Assembly: GCF_007559435.1 (NCBI RefSeq)
Contig: NZ_VMBP01000001.1
Coordinates: 1,117,406 to 1,181,405, forward strand
Length of the DNA stretch: 64,000 bases
Direction of reading: 5' to 3'
Source: Ancylobacter moscoviensis
Lineage (GTDB): Bacteria; Pseudomonadota; Alphaproteobacteria; Rhizobiales; Xanthobacteraceae
The notes below the pieces were generated by a model. The model saw only the letters and a list, made by a program, of their open reading frames with translations. It ran no database searches and was not told the origin of the DNA. The translations under genes and the position numbers were made by a program. Shown piece by piece: positions 35,934 to 45,235 of this stretch (position 1 is the first letter of the stretch; each line of letters starts with the position of its first letter).

Positions 35934-37022
35934 ATGACAAGCATCGTCTCCAGCACAACCCCCGGTGTGGCCCAGCGCGTCCTCGTCACCGGAGGTGCCG
36001 GTTTCATCGGCTCGGCCGTCGTGCGCCGCCTGGTGCGCCAGGGCCGTCAGGTGCTGACCTATGACAAGCTCACCTATGCTGGGAACCTTGCCTCCCTGGG
36101 CGAGGTACACAATCTGCCGGGGCACAGCTTCCTTCAGGCCGACGTTTGCGACGGGCAGGCCTTCCGTGCGGCCCTGCACGAGTTCCGCCCCGACCTCGTC
36201 ATGCATCTCGCCGCCGAATCGCATGTCGACCGCTCGATCGACGGGCCGGGCGACTTCATCCGCACCAATATTGTCGGCACCTACACGCTGCTCGACGAAT
36301 CGCTGCGCTACTGGCGTTCCCTCGACGGTGCCGCGCAGAAGCGCTTCCGCTTCCACCACATCTCGACCGACGAGGTGTACGGTACGCTCGGAGACGAGGG
36401 GCTGTTCCGCGAGGACACGCCCTACCAGCCGAATTCGCCCTATTCGGCGTCGAAGGCTTCCTCCGACCATCTCGTGCGGGCCTGGTTCCATACCTATGGC
36501 CTGCCGGTGGTGATGTCGAACTGCTCGAACAATTATGGGCCGTACCACTTCCCGGAAAAGCTGATCCCGCTGACCATCCTCAACGCGCTCGACGGCGCGC
36601 CGCTGCCGATCTACGGCAAGGGCGAGAACGTGCGCGACTGGCTGTATGTCGATGACCATGCCGCCGCGCTGGACCTGATCGCCACGCGCGGGCGGCTCGG
36701 CGAGAGCTACAATGTCGGCGGCAACAACGAGCGGCGGAACGTCGATGTGGTGCGCACCATTTGCACCATCATGGACCGCATCGTTCCCGACGTCCGGATC
36801 GGTTCGCGCGAGAAGCTCATCACCTTCGTCACCGACCGTCCCGGCCATGACGCGCGCTATGCCATCGACGCGACGAAGCTGAAGACCGAGCTCGGCTGGG
36901 TGCCGGACGAGACCTTCGAGAGCGGCATCGAGAAGACCGTGCGCTGGTATCTCGACAATACCGCCTGGTGGGAGCCGCTGAAGGCGCGCTACGACCGCCA
37001 GCGCATCGGGCTTTCCAAATGA
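35934..37022 (+). CDS. rfbB: dTDP-glucose 4,6-dehydratase
   Basis: Second step of dTDP-L-rhamnose synthesis. A 362-residue SDR with the NAD motif [14 protein letters not shown], the dehydratase active site [12 protein letters not shown] with Asp-Glu, and the catalytic Tyr-Lys in [10 protein letters not shown]. Later elements [17 protein letters not shown] and [13 protein letters not shown] are family hallmarks. Its stop overlaps the rfbD start by four bases (ATGA). Confidence 0.97.
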   Translation: MTSIVSSTTPGVAQRVLVTGGAGFIGSAVVRRLVRQGRQVLTYDKLTYAGNLASLGEVHNLPGHSFLQADVCDGQAFRAALHEFRPDLVMHLAAESHVDRSIDGPGDFIRTNIVGTYTLLDESLRYWRSLDGAAQKRFRFHHISTDEVYGTLGDEGLFREDTPYQPNSPYSASKASSDHLVRAWFHTYGLPVVMSNCSNNYGPYHFPEKLIPLTILNALDGAPLPIYGKGENVRDWLYVDDHAAALDLIATRGRLGESYNVGGNNERRNVDVVRTICTIMDRIVPDVRIGSREKLITFVTDRPGHDARYAIDATKLKTELGWVPDETFESGIEKTVRWYLDNTAWWEPLKARYDRQRIGLSK

Positions 37023-37906
37023 CGCGGGTGCTGCTGCTGGGGGCCGGTGGGCAGGTCGGGCGCGAGATCGCCGGGCTTGCGGCCGGGCGCGTCGCCGAGC
37101 TGGTGGCGCTGGACCATGCCGGGCTCGACATCACCGACGCGGCGGCGATCGACGTCGCGCTGACGGCGCACCGGCCGGACATCGTGATCAACGCTGCCGC
37201 TTATACGGCCGTCGACAAGGCGGAGAGCGAGCCGGAGAAGGCGCATCTGCTCAACGCCACGGCACCGGGGCTGGTGGCCGCCGCCTGCGCGCGGCACGGT
37301 GCCGGGCTGATCCACATCTCCACCGACTATGTGTTCGACGGCACCAAGGCGGGCGCCTATGTGGAGAGCGATCCCGTGGCGCCGCTGGGCGTCTACGGCG
37401 TCTCCAAGGAGGCCGGCGAGCGGGCGGTGCGCGCGGGCGTGGAGCGCCACCTCATCGTGCGTACCTCCTGGGTCTATGGCGTTCACGGCGCGAACTTCCT
37501 CAAGACCATGCTGCGGCTCGCGGGCGAGCGCGACAGGCTGACCATCGTCGCCGACCAGAGGGGCTGCCCGACCGCTACGCAGGACATTGCCGAGGGACTG
37601 CTTGCCGCCGCCCGGGCTTTGGCCGGCGGCGACATGGCGCCGGGCACCTATCACCTCGCCGGCACCGGCGCGACGACGTGGTTCGACTTCGCCCGCGCCA
37701 TCATCGAGCGCGGCGCGGTTCATACCGGCCGCCGGCCCGAGGTGGTGCCGATCACGACAGCCGATTATCCCACGCCGGCCCGTCGACCCGCCAATTCCGA
37801 ACTCGCCAGCGACCGGCTCGCCCATGCCATCGGCTTCCGCGCCGCACCCTGGCAGCAGCGCGCTGCCGAGGTCGTGGACCAGCTTCTCGCCTCTCCGGCG
37901 TCCTAG
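37019..37906 (+). CDS. rfbD: dTDP-4-dehydrorhamnose reductase
   Basis: Final reduction to dTDP-L-rhamnose using NAD(P)H. A 295-residue SDR with the cofactor motif [12 protein letters not shown], the STDYVFDG element and the catalytic Tyr-Lys in YGVSKEAGE. The ATG at 37019 overlaps the rfbB stop. Confidence 0.96.
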   Translation: MTRVLLLGAGGQVGREIAGLAAGRVAELVALDHAGLDITDAAAIDVALTAHRPDIVINAAAYTAVDKAESEPEKAHLLNATAPGLVAAACARHGAGLIHISTDYVFDGTKAGAYVESDPVAPLGVYGVSKEAGERAVRAGVERHLIVRTSWVYGVHGANFLKTMLRLAGERDRLTIVADQRGCPTATQDIAEGLLAAARALAGGDMAPGTYHLAGTGATTWFDFARAIIERGAVHTGRRPEVVPITTADYPTPARRPANSELASDRLAHAIGFRAAPWQQRAAEVVDQLLASPAS

Positions 37907-37919
37907 ATCGAGATCCGAC

Positions 37920-38795
37920 ATGAAGGGCATCATCCTCGCCGGGGGCTCCGGCACCCGGCTTCACCCGATCACGCTGGCGGTCTCCAAGCAGCTGCTGCCG
38001 GTCTACGACAAGCCGATGATCTACTACCCGCTCTCCACGCTGATGATGGCGGGGATCCGGGACATACTGATCATCACCACGCCGCACGACAGCGCGCTGT
38101 TCCGGCACCTGCTGGGCGACGGATCGCCCTTCGGCATTTCCCTGAGCTACGCCGTGCAGGACAGCCCGCGCGGGCTCGCCGACGCCTTCATCGTCGGGCG
38201 CGACTTCATCGGTGACGAGCGTGTGGCGCTGGTGCTGGGCGACAATCTCTTCTTCGGCCACGGCCTGCCGGAGCTGCTGAAGGAAGCGGTGGCGCGCGAG
38301 ACCGGCGCCACCGTGTTCGGCTATCCCGTGCACGACCCCGAGCGCTACGGCGTCGCCGAGATGGGCCCGGACGGGCGGGTGATCTCGCTGGAGGAGAAGC
38401 CGCTCAAGCCGAAGTCCAACCTCGCGGTGACGGGGCTCTATTTCTACGACAACCGGGTCGTGGAGATCGCCGCCGCGCTGAAGCCGTCGCCGCGCGGCGA
38501 GATCGAGATCACCGACGTGAACCGCGCCTATCTGGAGCGGGGCGAGCTCAACGTCTCGATGATGGGCCGCGGCTTCGCCTGGCTCGACACCGGCACGCCG
38601 GACTCGCTGATCGAGGCGGCGCAGTTCGTCCAGGTCATCCAGACCCGCCAGGGCCTGCGCATCGCCGCCCCGGAGGAAATCGCCTTCCGCGCCGGCTTCA
38701 TCGACGCCGCCCAACTGCGCAAGCTGGGCGAGGCGCGGAAGAAGTCGGACTACGGGAAGTACCTCGTCCGGCTCGCGGACGAGGTGGGGGCCTGA
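37920..38795 (+). CDS. rfbA: Glucose-1-phosphate thymidylyltransferase
   Basis: First step of the dTDP-L-rhamnose pathway. A 291-residue nucleotidyltransferase beginning [18 protein letters not shown], with [19 protein letters not shown], the metal-binding Asp in [10 protein letters not shown] and the sugar-site [10 protein letters not shown]. Last gene of the rfbCBDA operon; an imperfect hairpin follows before the convergent operon. Confidence 0.97.
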   Translation: MKGIILAGGSGTRLHPITLAVSKQLLPVYDKPMIYYPLSTLMMAGIRDILIITTPHDSALFRHLLGDGSPFGISLSYAVQDSPRGLADAFIVGRDFIGDERVALVLGDNLFFGHGLPELLKEAVARETGATVFGYPVHDPERYGVAEMGPDGRVISLEEKPLKPKSNLAVTGLYFYDNRVVEIAAALKPSPRGEIEITDVNRAYLERGELNVSMMGRGFAWLDTGTPDSLIEAAQFVQVIQTRQGLRIAAPEEIAFRAGFIDAAQLRKLGEARKKSDYGKYLVRLADEVGA

Positions 38796-38802
38796 TCCTG
38801 CC

Positions 38803-38832
38803 GTAGTATCCCGCCGGAGTAGGCGGACTACG
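38803..38832. terminator. Imperfect hairpin between convergent rfbA and the polytopic glycosyltransferase-like gene
   Basis: GTAGTATCCCGCC and GGCGGACTAC form an interrupted stem around a short loop, overlapping the stop codon of the minus-strand gene. There is no strong T-run, so it is a weak candidate for a bidirectional terminator. Confidence 0.4.
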
Positions 38833-40384
38833 CCGGGCGGAGTGTTTCGTCCTTTGCGGATCCCAGCATGGCGCTCAGGAACCAGAGCGCGATGGCAATC
38901 CCGATCAGGGACGGCCAGGCGCGCAGCGCGCGACGTGTGGCCAGCCGGGTGATCCTTGCCATCTTTCCTTCGGTCGCGCTCTTCCCGAAGTGCTCGGGAG
39001 GAGTGCCGGGGGGAAGCACCTCGCGTGGGAGGACGGATCGGATGGTTGGGTCGGCAAGGAGCTGGCCCAAGCGGATGTAGTTTGGGTAAGGAATTTCAAG
39101 GAATGGCTTGTCCAGGTCGGCGAGGTTACCGGCAGCCAGATAGGTTCGCACATTCTGCATCTGGCGTTCGCTCTGGGTGGCCTTCGTTTCGAGGTCGCTC
39201 CTGACGCTCCCTTCGGCCGAATAGATCAGTCCGATGGAGACGAGGGCGAACCAAGCGGCCGACAGTATTTTCGCGAGCCATGCATTCACCGTCGGGCGGG
39301 TGGCTAGCCAGAACAGTGCCGCCACGTTCAGGGGCATGAGAATGATCACGAGGTCGAGGTAACGAGGCGCCGTGGCGGCCGCGGCCCGTCCATAGGCCAG
39401 TGACACCATTTGCAGCAGCCCCCACCCTGCCACCGCTATTACGAGCCATTGAAAGCTCGACATGCTGGCTGGGCGGCGCAGGCTATAGAGGCAAAAAACG
39501 ATAAGGGGAGAATGCAGCAGCAGGCCGGGTCCATAGGCGGGCAGCTTATCGAACACGCCAACGATCTTCAGGGGAGCGAAGAGAAGCGGATATAGGGCGC
39601 CAAAGAACTGTTCGAATGACTGCGCCTTGAGCGATGCGTGATGTTCGACAACGCGTATGTTGGCGAGCATCGCGACCACTAATGCCACCAGAATGACGAC
39701 GCCGATTCCTTCTCGCAACGTTCTGCGGCGCGCGCCCACGATGATCTGCAAGGCGCAGATGGATGCAGCAGCAAGGGCCGCGAACACACCTGAGGCCAGG
39801 GAGAAATAGGCACCGGCGCAGGCCGCTACTCCCAGCCACCAAGGGAGCGAGAGTGCCGCGTCTTTCGAGAAGATCATCAAGGCGAGGAAGGAGAGGATCA
39901 GCAGGAAATAGAACTGCGACTGGAAACCGGCGAGCGTGTTCTCCCAACCGAACGGGATGGAAAACAGCAGACCCGACGCGATGGCCAGCGGAAGCCGAAG
40001 GCCGGGTTCAAGCGCGCGCCCCAGCGCCCAGGTGAAAAGCACGGCGAAGGCCGCGTGCAAAAGGGCGTTGACGGTCATCTGGAGGATCGGATTCCATTCG
40101 CCCGCGAGTTCAAGCAGACCGAGCGCGAACAGGCGGGTGAGAAGAATGCGATGCTCATTGTGGGAGTCAATCAGGGTGCGCCAATGTAAGCCTCCCTCAA
40201 TATATGGTTTGTATAGAAGCGCGCCTTCCGCGTCCCACTGATCCCAGAAAGGAACGATGCTTCCGTATTTCGAGACGACAAGAAACTTTGTACCGGCGAC
40301 GAACAGAAACAAGCCGAGTAATGCGAAACGCCATGACGCGACCTTTATGTCTGTCGGGCTGGAGCCGTCATGGATGTTTGTCAT
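38828..40384 (-). CDS. Polytopic membrane protein, possible GT-C type glycosyltransferase
   Basis: A 518-residue protein with about 10-11 hydrophobic segments, not assigned to a named family. The first periplasmic loop carries acidic residues (WDQWDAEG, then DSHNEHRILLTRLFALG), which is where lipid-phosphate-sugar-dependent GT-C enzymes place their catalytic Asp/Glu. It ends with a soluble stretch and one last C-terminal helix. It is the last gene of the arabinose-type operon and overlaps the GtrA gene by four bases. By position it could use the polyprenyl-phosphate sugar made upstream. Base composition is visibly less GC-rich than its neighbours. Confidence 0.65.
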   Translation of the reverse strand: MTNIHDGSSPTDIKVASWRFALLGLFLFVAGTKFLVVSKYGSIVPFWDQWDAEGALLYKPYIEGGLHWRTLIDSHNEHRILLTRLFALGLLELAGEWNPILQMTVNALLHAAFAVLFTWALGRALEPGLRLPLAIASGLLFSIPFGWENTLAGFQSQFYFLLILSFLALMIFSKDAALSLPWWLGVAACAGAYFSLASGVFAALAAASICALQIIVGARRRTLREGIGVVILVALVVAMLANIRVVEHHASLKAQSFEQFFGALYPLLFAPLKIVGVFDKLPAYGPGLLLHSPLIVFCLYSLRRPASMSSFQWLVIAVAGWGLLQMVSLAYGRAAAATAPRYLDLVIILMPLNVAALFWLATRPTVNAWLAKILSAAWFALVSIGLIYSAEGSVRSDLETKATQSERQMQNVRTYLAAGNLADLDKPFLEIPYPNYIRLGQLLADPTIRSVLPREVLPPGTPPEHFGKSATEGKMARITRLATRRALRAWPSLIGIAIALWFLSAMLGSAKDETLRPA

Positions 40385-40800
40385 AGCTGCAATACCTTCG
40401 GTCTGAACGTGAAAAGCTTATGTCCGTAATAGCTGGTGAATACCGGGCTGATGACGCCGATCGTGTGGGCGACGAGGTCGGGGTGCCAAGCGAAGCCTAT
40501 CAGCGGGAAGAGCCAGTTCGCGAGGCCGACGCTGATCAGCCAGACCTGCGCAAGCGCCACCATATTAACCAGCGCGAAGCGCATATATTCATGGTGTACG
40601 GCTTGGCCCGAGCGCTCGAAGACGAAGAGGCGGGCGAGGATGTAGGCCGTCGTCATGCCGAAGAGATAGGCCACCACCACCGCGATCTCGAAGCTCATAT
40701 AGAGCGACAGCAGCACCCGTGAGCCGATATTGACGCCAGCGGCGATGCCTCCAGTGACGATAAACCGGATGAAAGGGTTGCGAGTGAGCGAAGTCAGCAT
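40381..40800 (-). CDS. GtrA-family membrane protein
   Basis: A 139-residue protein with four hydrophobic helices and the GtrA start NPFIRFIVTGGIAAGVNI, plus the C-terminal YYGHKLFTF. GtrA proteins are thought to translocate polyprenyl-phosphate-linked sugars across the inner membrane or to recruit such enzymes. In Mycobacterium a GtrA-type protein (Rv3789) is encoded beside DprE1 and DprE2, as here. Its stop overlaps the next gene by four bases. Confidence 0.88.
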   Translation of the reverse strand: MLTSLTRNPFIRFIVTGGIAAGVNIGSRVLLSLYMSFEIAVVVAYLFGMTTAYILARLFVFERSGQAVHHEYMRFALVNMVALAQVWLISVGLANWLFPLIGFAWHPDLVAHTIGVISPVFTSYYGHKLFTFRPKVLQL

Positions 40801-40884
40801 CGTAGCCTCGGGATCTCCGGGTGTGATGCAGGTCGCCGCCTCGCGACCGGGAAGGCGCTGATCGGCCGGCGGCCGGGTGGCTGA

Positions 40885-42192
40885 TCAATTGGCGACATCA
40901 TGTGCCATTCGCCGTCCAAGGCGCACGCTTTCGGCGATGCCGCGATCCTCGGGATAGTAGTAGCAGGTGTCCGCGATCTGAAGGCCGGCGATTGCCGTGC
41001 GGACCGGCGGGATCTTGTCGTAGAAGTTCGGCTCGCACACCGGCTGCGCATGACGCAGGCGGCCGACCTTGGCGTCCAGCAGGTCGTCGTCGGTGATCGC
41101 CGGATTGATCTTCCTGATGTAGCCGAAAGCCTCGCGGATGAAGGCGTCGTCATCCCACGCCCATTTCGGCTGCGTCACCGGCATGTAGTAGGGCACGTAG
41201 ACGACCGTCTGCGGCGTGGGGCGCAGGTTGGAGAACTCGATGATGCCGGGGATCTCGATCTCCGGCTCCACGATGTTCACCCAGAAATGCGGCGTCACCG
41301 ACTTCTTCAGCTTGAACAGCAGGCAGACCACGCCGATGTTCTTGATCGCGTCGTAGCGGGCCTTGTCGGTGTCCGAGAGGGCGGGAACCAGCCGGCTGAT
41401 CAGCGGGGTCGGCACGGTGCAGATCACGGCGTCGGCAGGAAATTCGCGCCCGCCGGCGCGGACGCCGGTCACACGTCCGTCCGTCACCAGCACCTCCTGT
41501 GCCGGCGTGCCGAGATGGAGCCGCCCGCCGGCCGCCGCGAATCCGTCCACGAGCGCGTCGACCAGCGTCTGCGAGCCGCCGTCGATATAGCCGAGCTGTT
41601 CCCGGAAGATGTTCTTGCGCGACGTGCCGATGCGGCGCACCCGGGTGGCGATCCAGGAGGCGGAGACGTGGTCGGCATATTCGTAGAACTTCAGCTCCTG
41701 CAGCCGCTTCCAGAGCTTGTTGTAGACGGTCTTGCCCGAGCCGGCCTCGATCCACTGGCGGGAGGTGAGAGGCTCGATCTTGCGGAAGTTCCGCGCCCGC
41801 GTGGCGAGGAACATTTGCAGGCCCGTGCGGAACTTGTCGATCAGCCCGAGGTGGGGAAAGGTCAGCAGGGAGATCGGATCGCCCCATTTATGCAGGCTGC
41901 CGCCGATGCGATACGCCATCGAGGTGTCGCGCCAGCGCATCCTGTCGCCGATGCCGAGCTCCCGCATCAGCTCGAATGTCGGCGCGTCCGACTTGCAGAC
42001 GAAATGGTAGAAGCGCTCGATCGACAGGCCGGAGAAGTCGAAATGCGCGGCCATGCCGCCGGCCTGGCTGTCGGCCTCGACGAGGTCAACGCTGTGGCCG
42101 AGCCGAGCTGCCTGCCACGCGGCTGCGAGCCCCATGGCGCCGGCGCCGATCACCACGACGCGCATCTTGCCGGTCTCTCCCTGGCCTGCCAT
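40885..42192 (-). CDS. FAD-dependent oxidoreductase (amine-oxidase/UDP-galactopyranose-mutase-like)
   Basis: A 435-residue flavoprotein with the FAD dinucleotide motif VVIGAGAMGLAAAWQA at about residues 11-26 and a second FAD region at the C-terminus (TCYYYPEDRGIAESVRLGRRMA). It resembles the protoporphyrinogen-oxidase-like group found in polysaccharide clusters; the reaction is not predictable. The ATG at 42192 is chosen because GAAGGAAG precedes it. It lies 13 bases after the epimerase gene in the same operon. Confidence 0.8.
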   Translation of the reverse strand: MAGQGETGKMRVVVIGAGAMGLAAAWQAARLGHSVDLVEADSQAGGMAAHFDFSGLSIERFYHFVCKSDAPTFELMRELGIGDRMRWRDTSMAYRIGGSLHKWGDPISLLTFPHLGLIDKFRTGLQMFLATRARNFRKIEPLTSRQWIEAGSGKTVYNKLWKRLQELKFYEYADHVSASWIATRVRRIGTSRKNIFREQLGYIDGGSQTLVDALVDGFAAAGGRLHLGTPAQEVLVTDGRVTGVRAGGREFPADAVICTVPTPLISRLVPALSDTDKARYDAIKNIGVVCLLFKLKKSVTPHFWVNIVEPEIEIPGIIEFSNLRPTPQTVVYVPYYMPVTQPKWAWDDDAFIREAFGYIRKINPAITDDDLLDAKVGRLRHAQPVCEPNFYDKIPPVRTAIAGLQIADTCYYYPEDRGIAESVRLGRRMAHDVAN

Positions 42193-42205
42193 GCGGCGCT
42201 TCCTT

Positions 42206-43141
42206 CTAGAATTCGAGAACGATCCGGCCATAGGCCGGGTCGAGGAAGGTTTCCTCCAGCGCCTGCCGGAGCGGCGTGCGGGTCACGCCGAAGGTGCCCG
42301 GCCAGTCAGCGACGGGAAACACTTCCGGAATGACCAGTGCCTCGAGCTGGCTGGTCGTGAAGGGCGGCTTGGCGTTGAAGCGTGCATAGAGCCAGAGCAG
42401 CCCCCAGAACACATGGTAGGGGATATGCACCAGCCGGGCGCGGGGCTTCACGATGTCATGGATCGTCGCGATCAGCTCGCCATAGGCGATCTTGTCGTGG
42501 CCGGAAATGTCGTGGACGCCGGTGGCGCGCGTGTCGAGGCTGGCGGCGATCACCGAGACGAAGTCGCCGACATAGAGCGGCTGGCGCGGATAATTCCCGT
42601 CGCCCGGAATGGGGAAGACCGGCGTGCGGTCCATGAAGCGGCGCAGCCAGCCCAGATGCTTGCGGTCGAACCACCCGAACATGAGTGTGGGACGCAGCAC
42701 GACATGGGGAATGCCGCTTTCGACGAAGAGCTGCTCCTGCGCGGTCTTGGAGCGGGTGTAGAAGTCATCCGCGAGCGAATTCACCACCGACGAGGAGATG
42801 CCGACGAAATAGCCGATGCCGTGCCGGCGCATGGCGTCGAGGATCACTTCCGTGGCGCGCACATTGTTGGCCGTGAACTCGTCTTCGACCAGGCCGCCGA
42901 TCTGCGCCTGATTGATCACCACGGCATCCGCACCCGCGAGGCTGTCGGTCCACGGGCCGGGTTGCGAGACGTCGGCCTCGATGATGGTGACATCCGGATG
43001 CACCTTCCGGAACAGCGCGACATTGGCCGCGTGCTTGTCGATGCCGACGAGTTCGATGTCCGGGCGGCCTTTCAGGCGGGCGACGAGGTTCTGGCCGACG
43101 AGGCCGGCGGCCCCGGTGACGACGATCTTTCGGGCGGTCAT
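42206..43141 (-). CDS. NAD-dependent epimerase/dehydratase family protein
   Basis: A 311-residue extended SDR with the nucleotide motif VTGAAGLVGQNLVARL at the N-terminus and the SSSVVNSLADDFYTRSKTAQEQ region, where a Tyr-x-x-x-Lys active site (YTRSK) is visible. The substrate is probably a nucleotide or lipid-linked sugar. The ATG at 43141 overlaps the stop of the DprE2-like gene by four bases. Confidence 0.85.
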   Translation of the reverse strand: MTARKIVVTGAAGLVGQNLVARLKGRPDIELVGIDKHAANVALFRKVHPDVTIIEADVSQPGPWTDSLAGADAVVINQAQIGGLVEDEFTANNVRATEVILDAMRRHGIGYFVGISSSVVNSLADDFYTRSKTAQEQLFVESGIPHVVLRPTLMFGWFDRKHLGWLRRFMDRTPVFPIPGDGNYPRQPLYVGDFVSVIAASLDTRATGVHDISGHDKIAYGELIATIHDIVKPRARLVHIPYHVFWGLLWLYARFNAKPPFTTSQLEALVIPEVFPVADWPGTFGVTRTPLRQALEETFLDPAYGRIVLEF

Positions 43142-43887
43142 AGGTTCATCTTGTTGAAGATGGCGGACGGGATCAGTCTGACGATCAGCATGACGAGGCG
43201 CCAGCGGGCGGGCGCATACTGGACAGGGCCGCCCTTGTCTGCCGCACGGCGAACGATCACGGCGACCTGCTCGGCCGTCGCCCAGAGCGGGCCGCCCTTT
43301 TTCATGCCGGCGGTCATCGGGGTGTCGGTCGGGCCGGGCTTGACGACGACCGCCCGCGGCCCCTTGCCGGCGAAACGGTGGGCGATGCCCTCGATCAGCG
43401 CGGCGATGCCGGCCTTGGCGGCGCCGTAGACATAATTGGCCCGGCGTCCGCGATCGCCGGCCACCGAGCCGAGGACGACCAGCGAGCCGCTGCCGCGGCG
43501 CTCGAAATCCTCCGCCACGGCGAGCGACCACTGGGCCGGCGAGGTGAAGTTCGCCGCCATGATGCTCTCGGCCGCAGCCGAATCCTGTTCGGCGGTCGGC
43601 TGGTCGCCCAGCACGCCATAGGCGATGAGCACATGATCGAACGCGCCGTGCGTGGCGAGAAGACCCAGCCAGGCCTGCCGGGCGTCGTCGCGGACGAAAT
43701 CAATCTGCGCGATATCGACGGCGGAGGCGCCGCGCAGCCGGAGATCGGCGGCGATCGCCTGCAGCCGTGCCGCGTTGCGCCCGGCCAGCACGAGCCGCGC
43801 GCCTTCGGCCGCGTACAGCCGGGCCGTGACTTCGGCGATGCCGGAGGTGGCTCCCAGAATGAGCACACGGAGGGGGGAGTGGGACAT
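43138..43887 (-). CDS. DprE2-like SDR: polyprenyl-phosphoryl-2-keto-ribose reductase
   Basis: A 249-residue classical SDR with the cofactor motif ILGATSGIAEVTARLYA, the catalytic Ser region LVVLGSVAGDRG and the active-site YVYGAAKAG. The C-terminal amphipathic region and overall pattern resemble DprE2 (Rv3791), which reduces the 2-keto intermediate to decaprenyl-phosphoryl-arabinose. The gene directly follows the DprE1-like gene, the same order as in mycobacteria. The ATG at 43887 is preceded by GGAGGGGGGAG-like purines on the complementary reading. Confidence 0.82.
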   Translation of the reverse strand: MSHSPLRVLILGATSGIAEVTARLYAAEGARLVLAGRNAARLQAIAADLRLRGASAVDIAQIDFVRDDARQAWLGLLATHGAFDHVLIAYGVLGDQPTAEQDSAAAESIMAANFTSPAQWSLAVAEDFERRGSGSLVVLGSVAGDRGRRANYVYGAAKAGIAALIEGIAHRFAGKGPRAVVVKPGPTDTPMTAGMKKGGPLWATAEQVAVIVRRAADKGGPVQYAPARWRLVMLIVRLIPSAIFNKMNL

Positions 43888-43903
43888 ATCCGCTTCTATC
43901 CGT

Positions 43904-45235
43904 TCAGCTCTGCATCCGTCGCCAGAAGGAAGACGAGATGCCGGGATCGACATGTTGCGCGAACCGCTCCGCTGCCGGATAGCCGGCATGGAACAGATCC
44001 GGCGGAAGGCGTCCGTCCTTGGCCGGATAGAGACGTCCCTTCGCCTCGCGGACGATGGCGTCCAGTCGCGACAATAGGGCGAGTGTTTCAGGCCCACGGT
44101 TCGGAAAATCAAGGGCGAGCGTCGTGCCTTCCCGCGGAAAGGACAGGAGGCCGGGCGAGGCGACAGCGCCGAAGGTCTTCAACACCGCGAGGAAGGAGCC
44201 CGTTCCGGCGCGGGCGATCGTCCGCAGCATCTCGCGTGTCGCCTCCGGAGCGGCCTCGGGAGGCACCAGGCTCTGGTACTGGTACATGCCCCTGCGCCCA
44301 TAGAGCCGGTTCCAGTTCCGGATGGCGTCGAGCGGATAGAAATAGGGATCGTAGGAGACGACGCGGCGCCCCGCCTTGGCCGCCCCAGCATAATGGTAAA
44401 GCCGGTTGAAGGCGGCGATCGAGTAGCGGTTGAGGGCGATTTCCGGAAAGTCGAACGGGATGGACGGCCCCTGGCGGCCGGCTACCTCGAGAGGTCCCTC
44501 CGCCGCGTGGTCGGCGAGGGTCAACAGGCCACGGCCGAGATCGTCGCCGCTGGCGAGACAGTCGATCCAGGCGACGGAATAGGCATGCGCGGCATCGCTG
44601 TCCCGCGCGAGGCGGAAGAACTCGCCGAGATTGGCAAAGGGGATGGTTTCGGTCGCCATGTGCGAGCTCGAGATCGGCTGCAACTCGACCGTCACCGTGG
44701 CGATGACGCCGGTAAGGCCGAGACCGCCGATCGTCGCGGCGAAAAGGCCGCTTTCGTCCTCCGGCGTCAGCTCGCGGTGCGAGCCGTCCGAACGCAGGAG
44801 AGTGAGCGCGCGGACCCATCGTCCGAAGGTGCCGGCGCCATGATGGTTCTTGCCGTGGACGTCGTTGGCCACGGCCCCGCCCAGCGTCACGAACTTGGTG
44901 CCCGGCGTGACCGGCAGGAAGAAGCCACGCGGAATGGCGCAAGCGAGGACCTGCGCGAGCGAGACGCCGGCTTCCGCCGTCAGGAGGCGCGTGGCCGGAT
45001 CGAAAGCGATGAACCGGTCGAGCGCGGAGACGTCGATGAGGGCGCCGTCCGCGTTCAGGCAGCTGTCGCCATAGGACCGCCGCAGGCCGCCCGCCAGCAC
45101 CTTGCCTGTCGAGGCGGCACCGGCGTGAAGCAGAGCGGGCAGCTCGTCGAGAAAGGCCGGCCGCGCAAGATCGTGCCGTGCGCGGAGCACGCGCCCCCAC
45201 GAGACCAGCTGGTCGGTGTCGACGAAGCCGGTCAC
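43904..45235 (-). CDS. DprE1-like FAD-dependent polyprenyl-phosphoryl-ribose 2-oxidase
   Basis: A 443-residue vanillyl-alcohol-oxidase-type flavoprotein. The FAD-binding region includes GGLRRSYGDSCLN, TPGTKFVTLGGAVANDVHGKNHHGAGTFG and GGLGLTGVI. The GKNHH stretch is the DprE1 signature region. DprE1 oxidises the 2-OH of decaprenyl-phosphoryl-ribose, the first half of the epimerisation to arabinose. The GTG start at 45235 overlaps the stop of the UbiA gene (GTGA); the reading frame stays open farther upstream, but that part overlaps the UbiA gene. Confidence 0.87.
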   Translation of the reverse strand: MTGFVDTDQLVSWGRVLRARHDLARPAFLDELPALLHAGAASTGKVLAGGLRRSYGDSCLNADGALIDVSALDRFIAFDPATRLLTAEAGVSLAQVLACAIPRGFFLPVTPGTKFVTLGGAVANDVHGKNHHGAGTFGRWVRALTLLRSDGSHRELTPEDESGLFAATIGGLGLTGVIATVTVELQPISSSHMATETIPFANLGEFFRLARDSDAAHAYSVAWIDCLASGDDLGRGLLTLADHAAEGPLEVAGRQGPSIPFDFPEIALNRYSIAAFNRLYHYAGAAKAGRRVVSYDPYFYPLDAIRNWNRLYGRRGMYQYQSLVPPEAAPEATREMLRTIARAGTGSFLAVLKTFGAVASPGLLSFPREGTTLALDFPNRGPETLALLSRLDAIVREAKGRLYPAKDGRLPPDLFHAGYPAAERFAQHVDPGISSSFWRRMQS

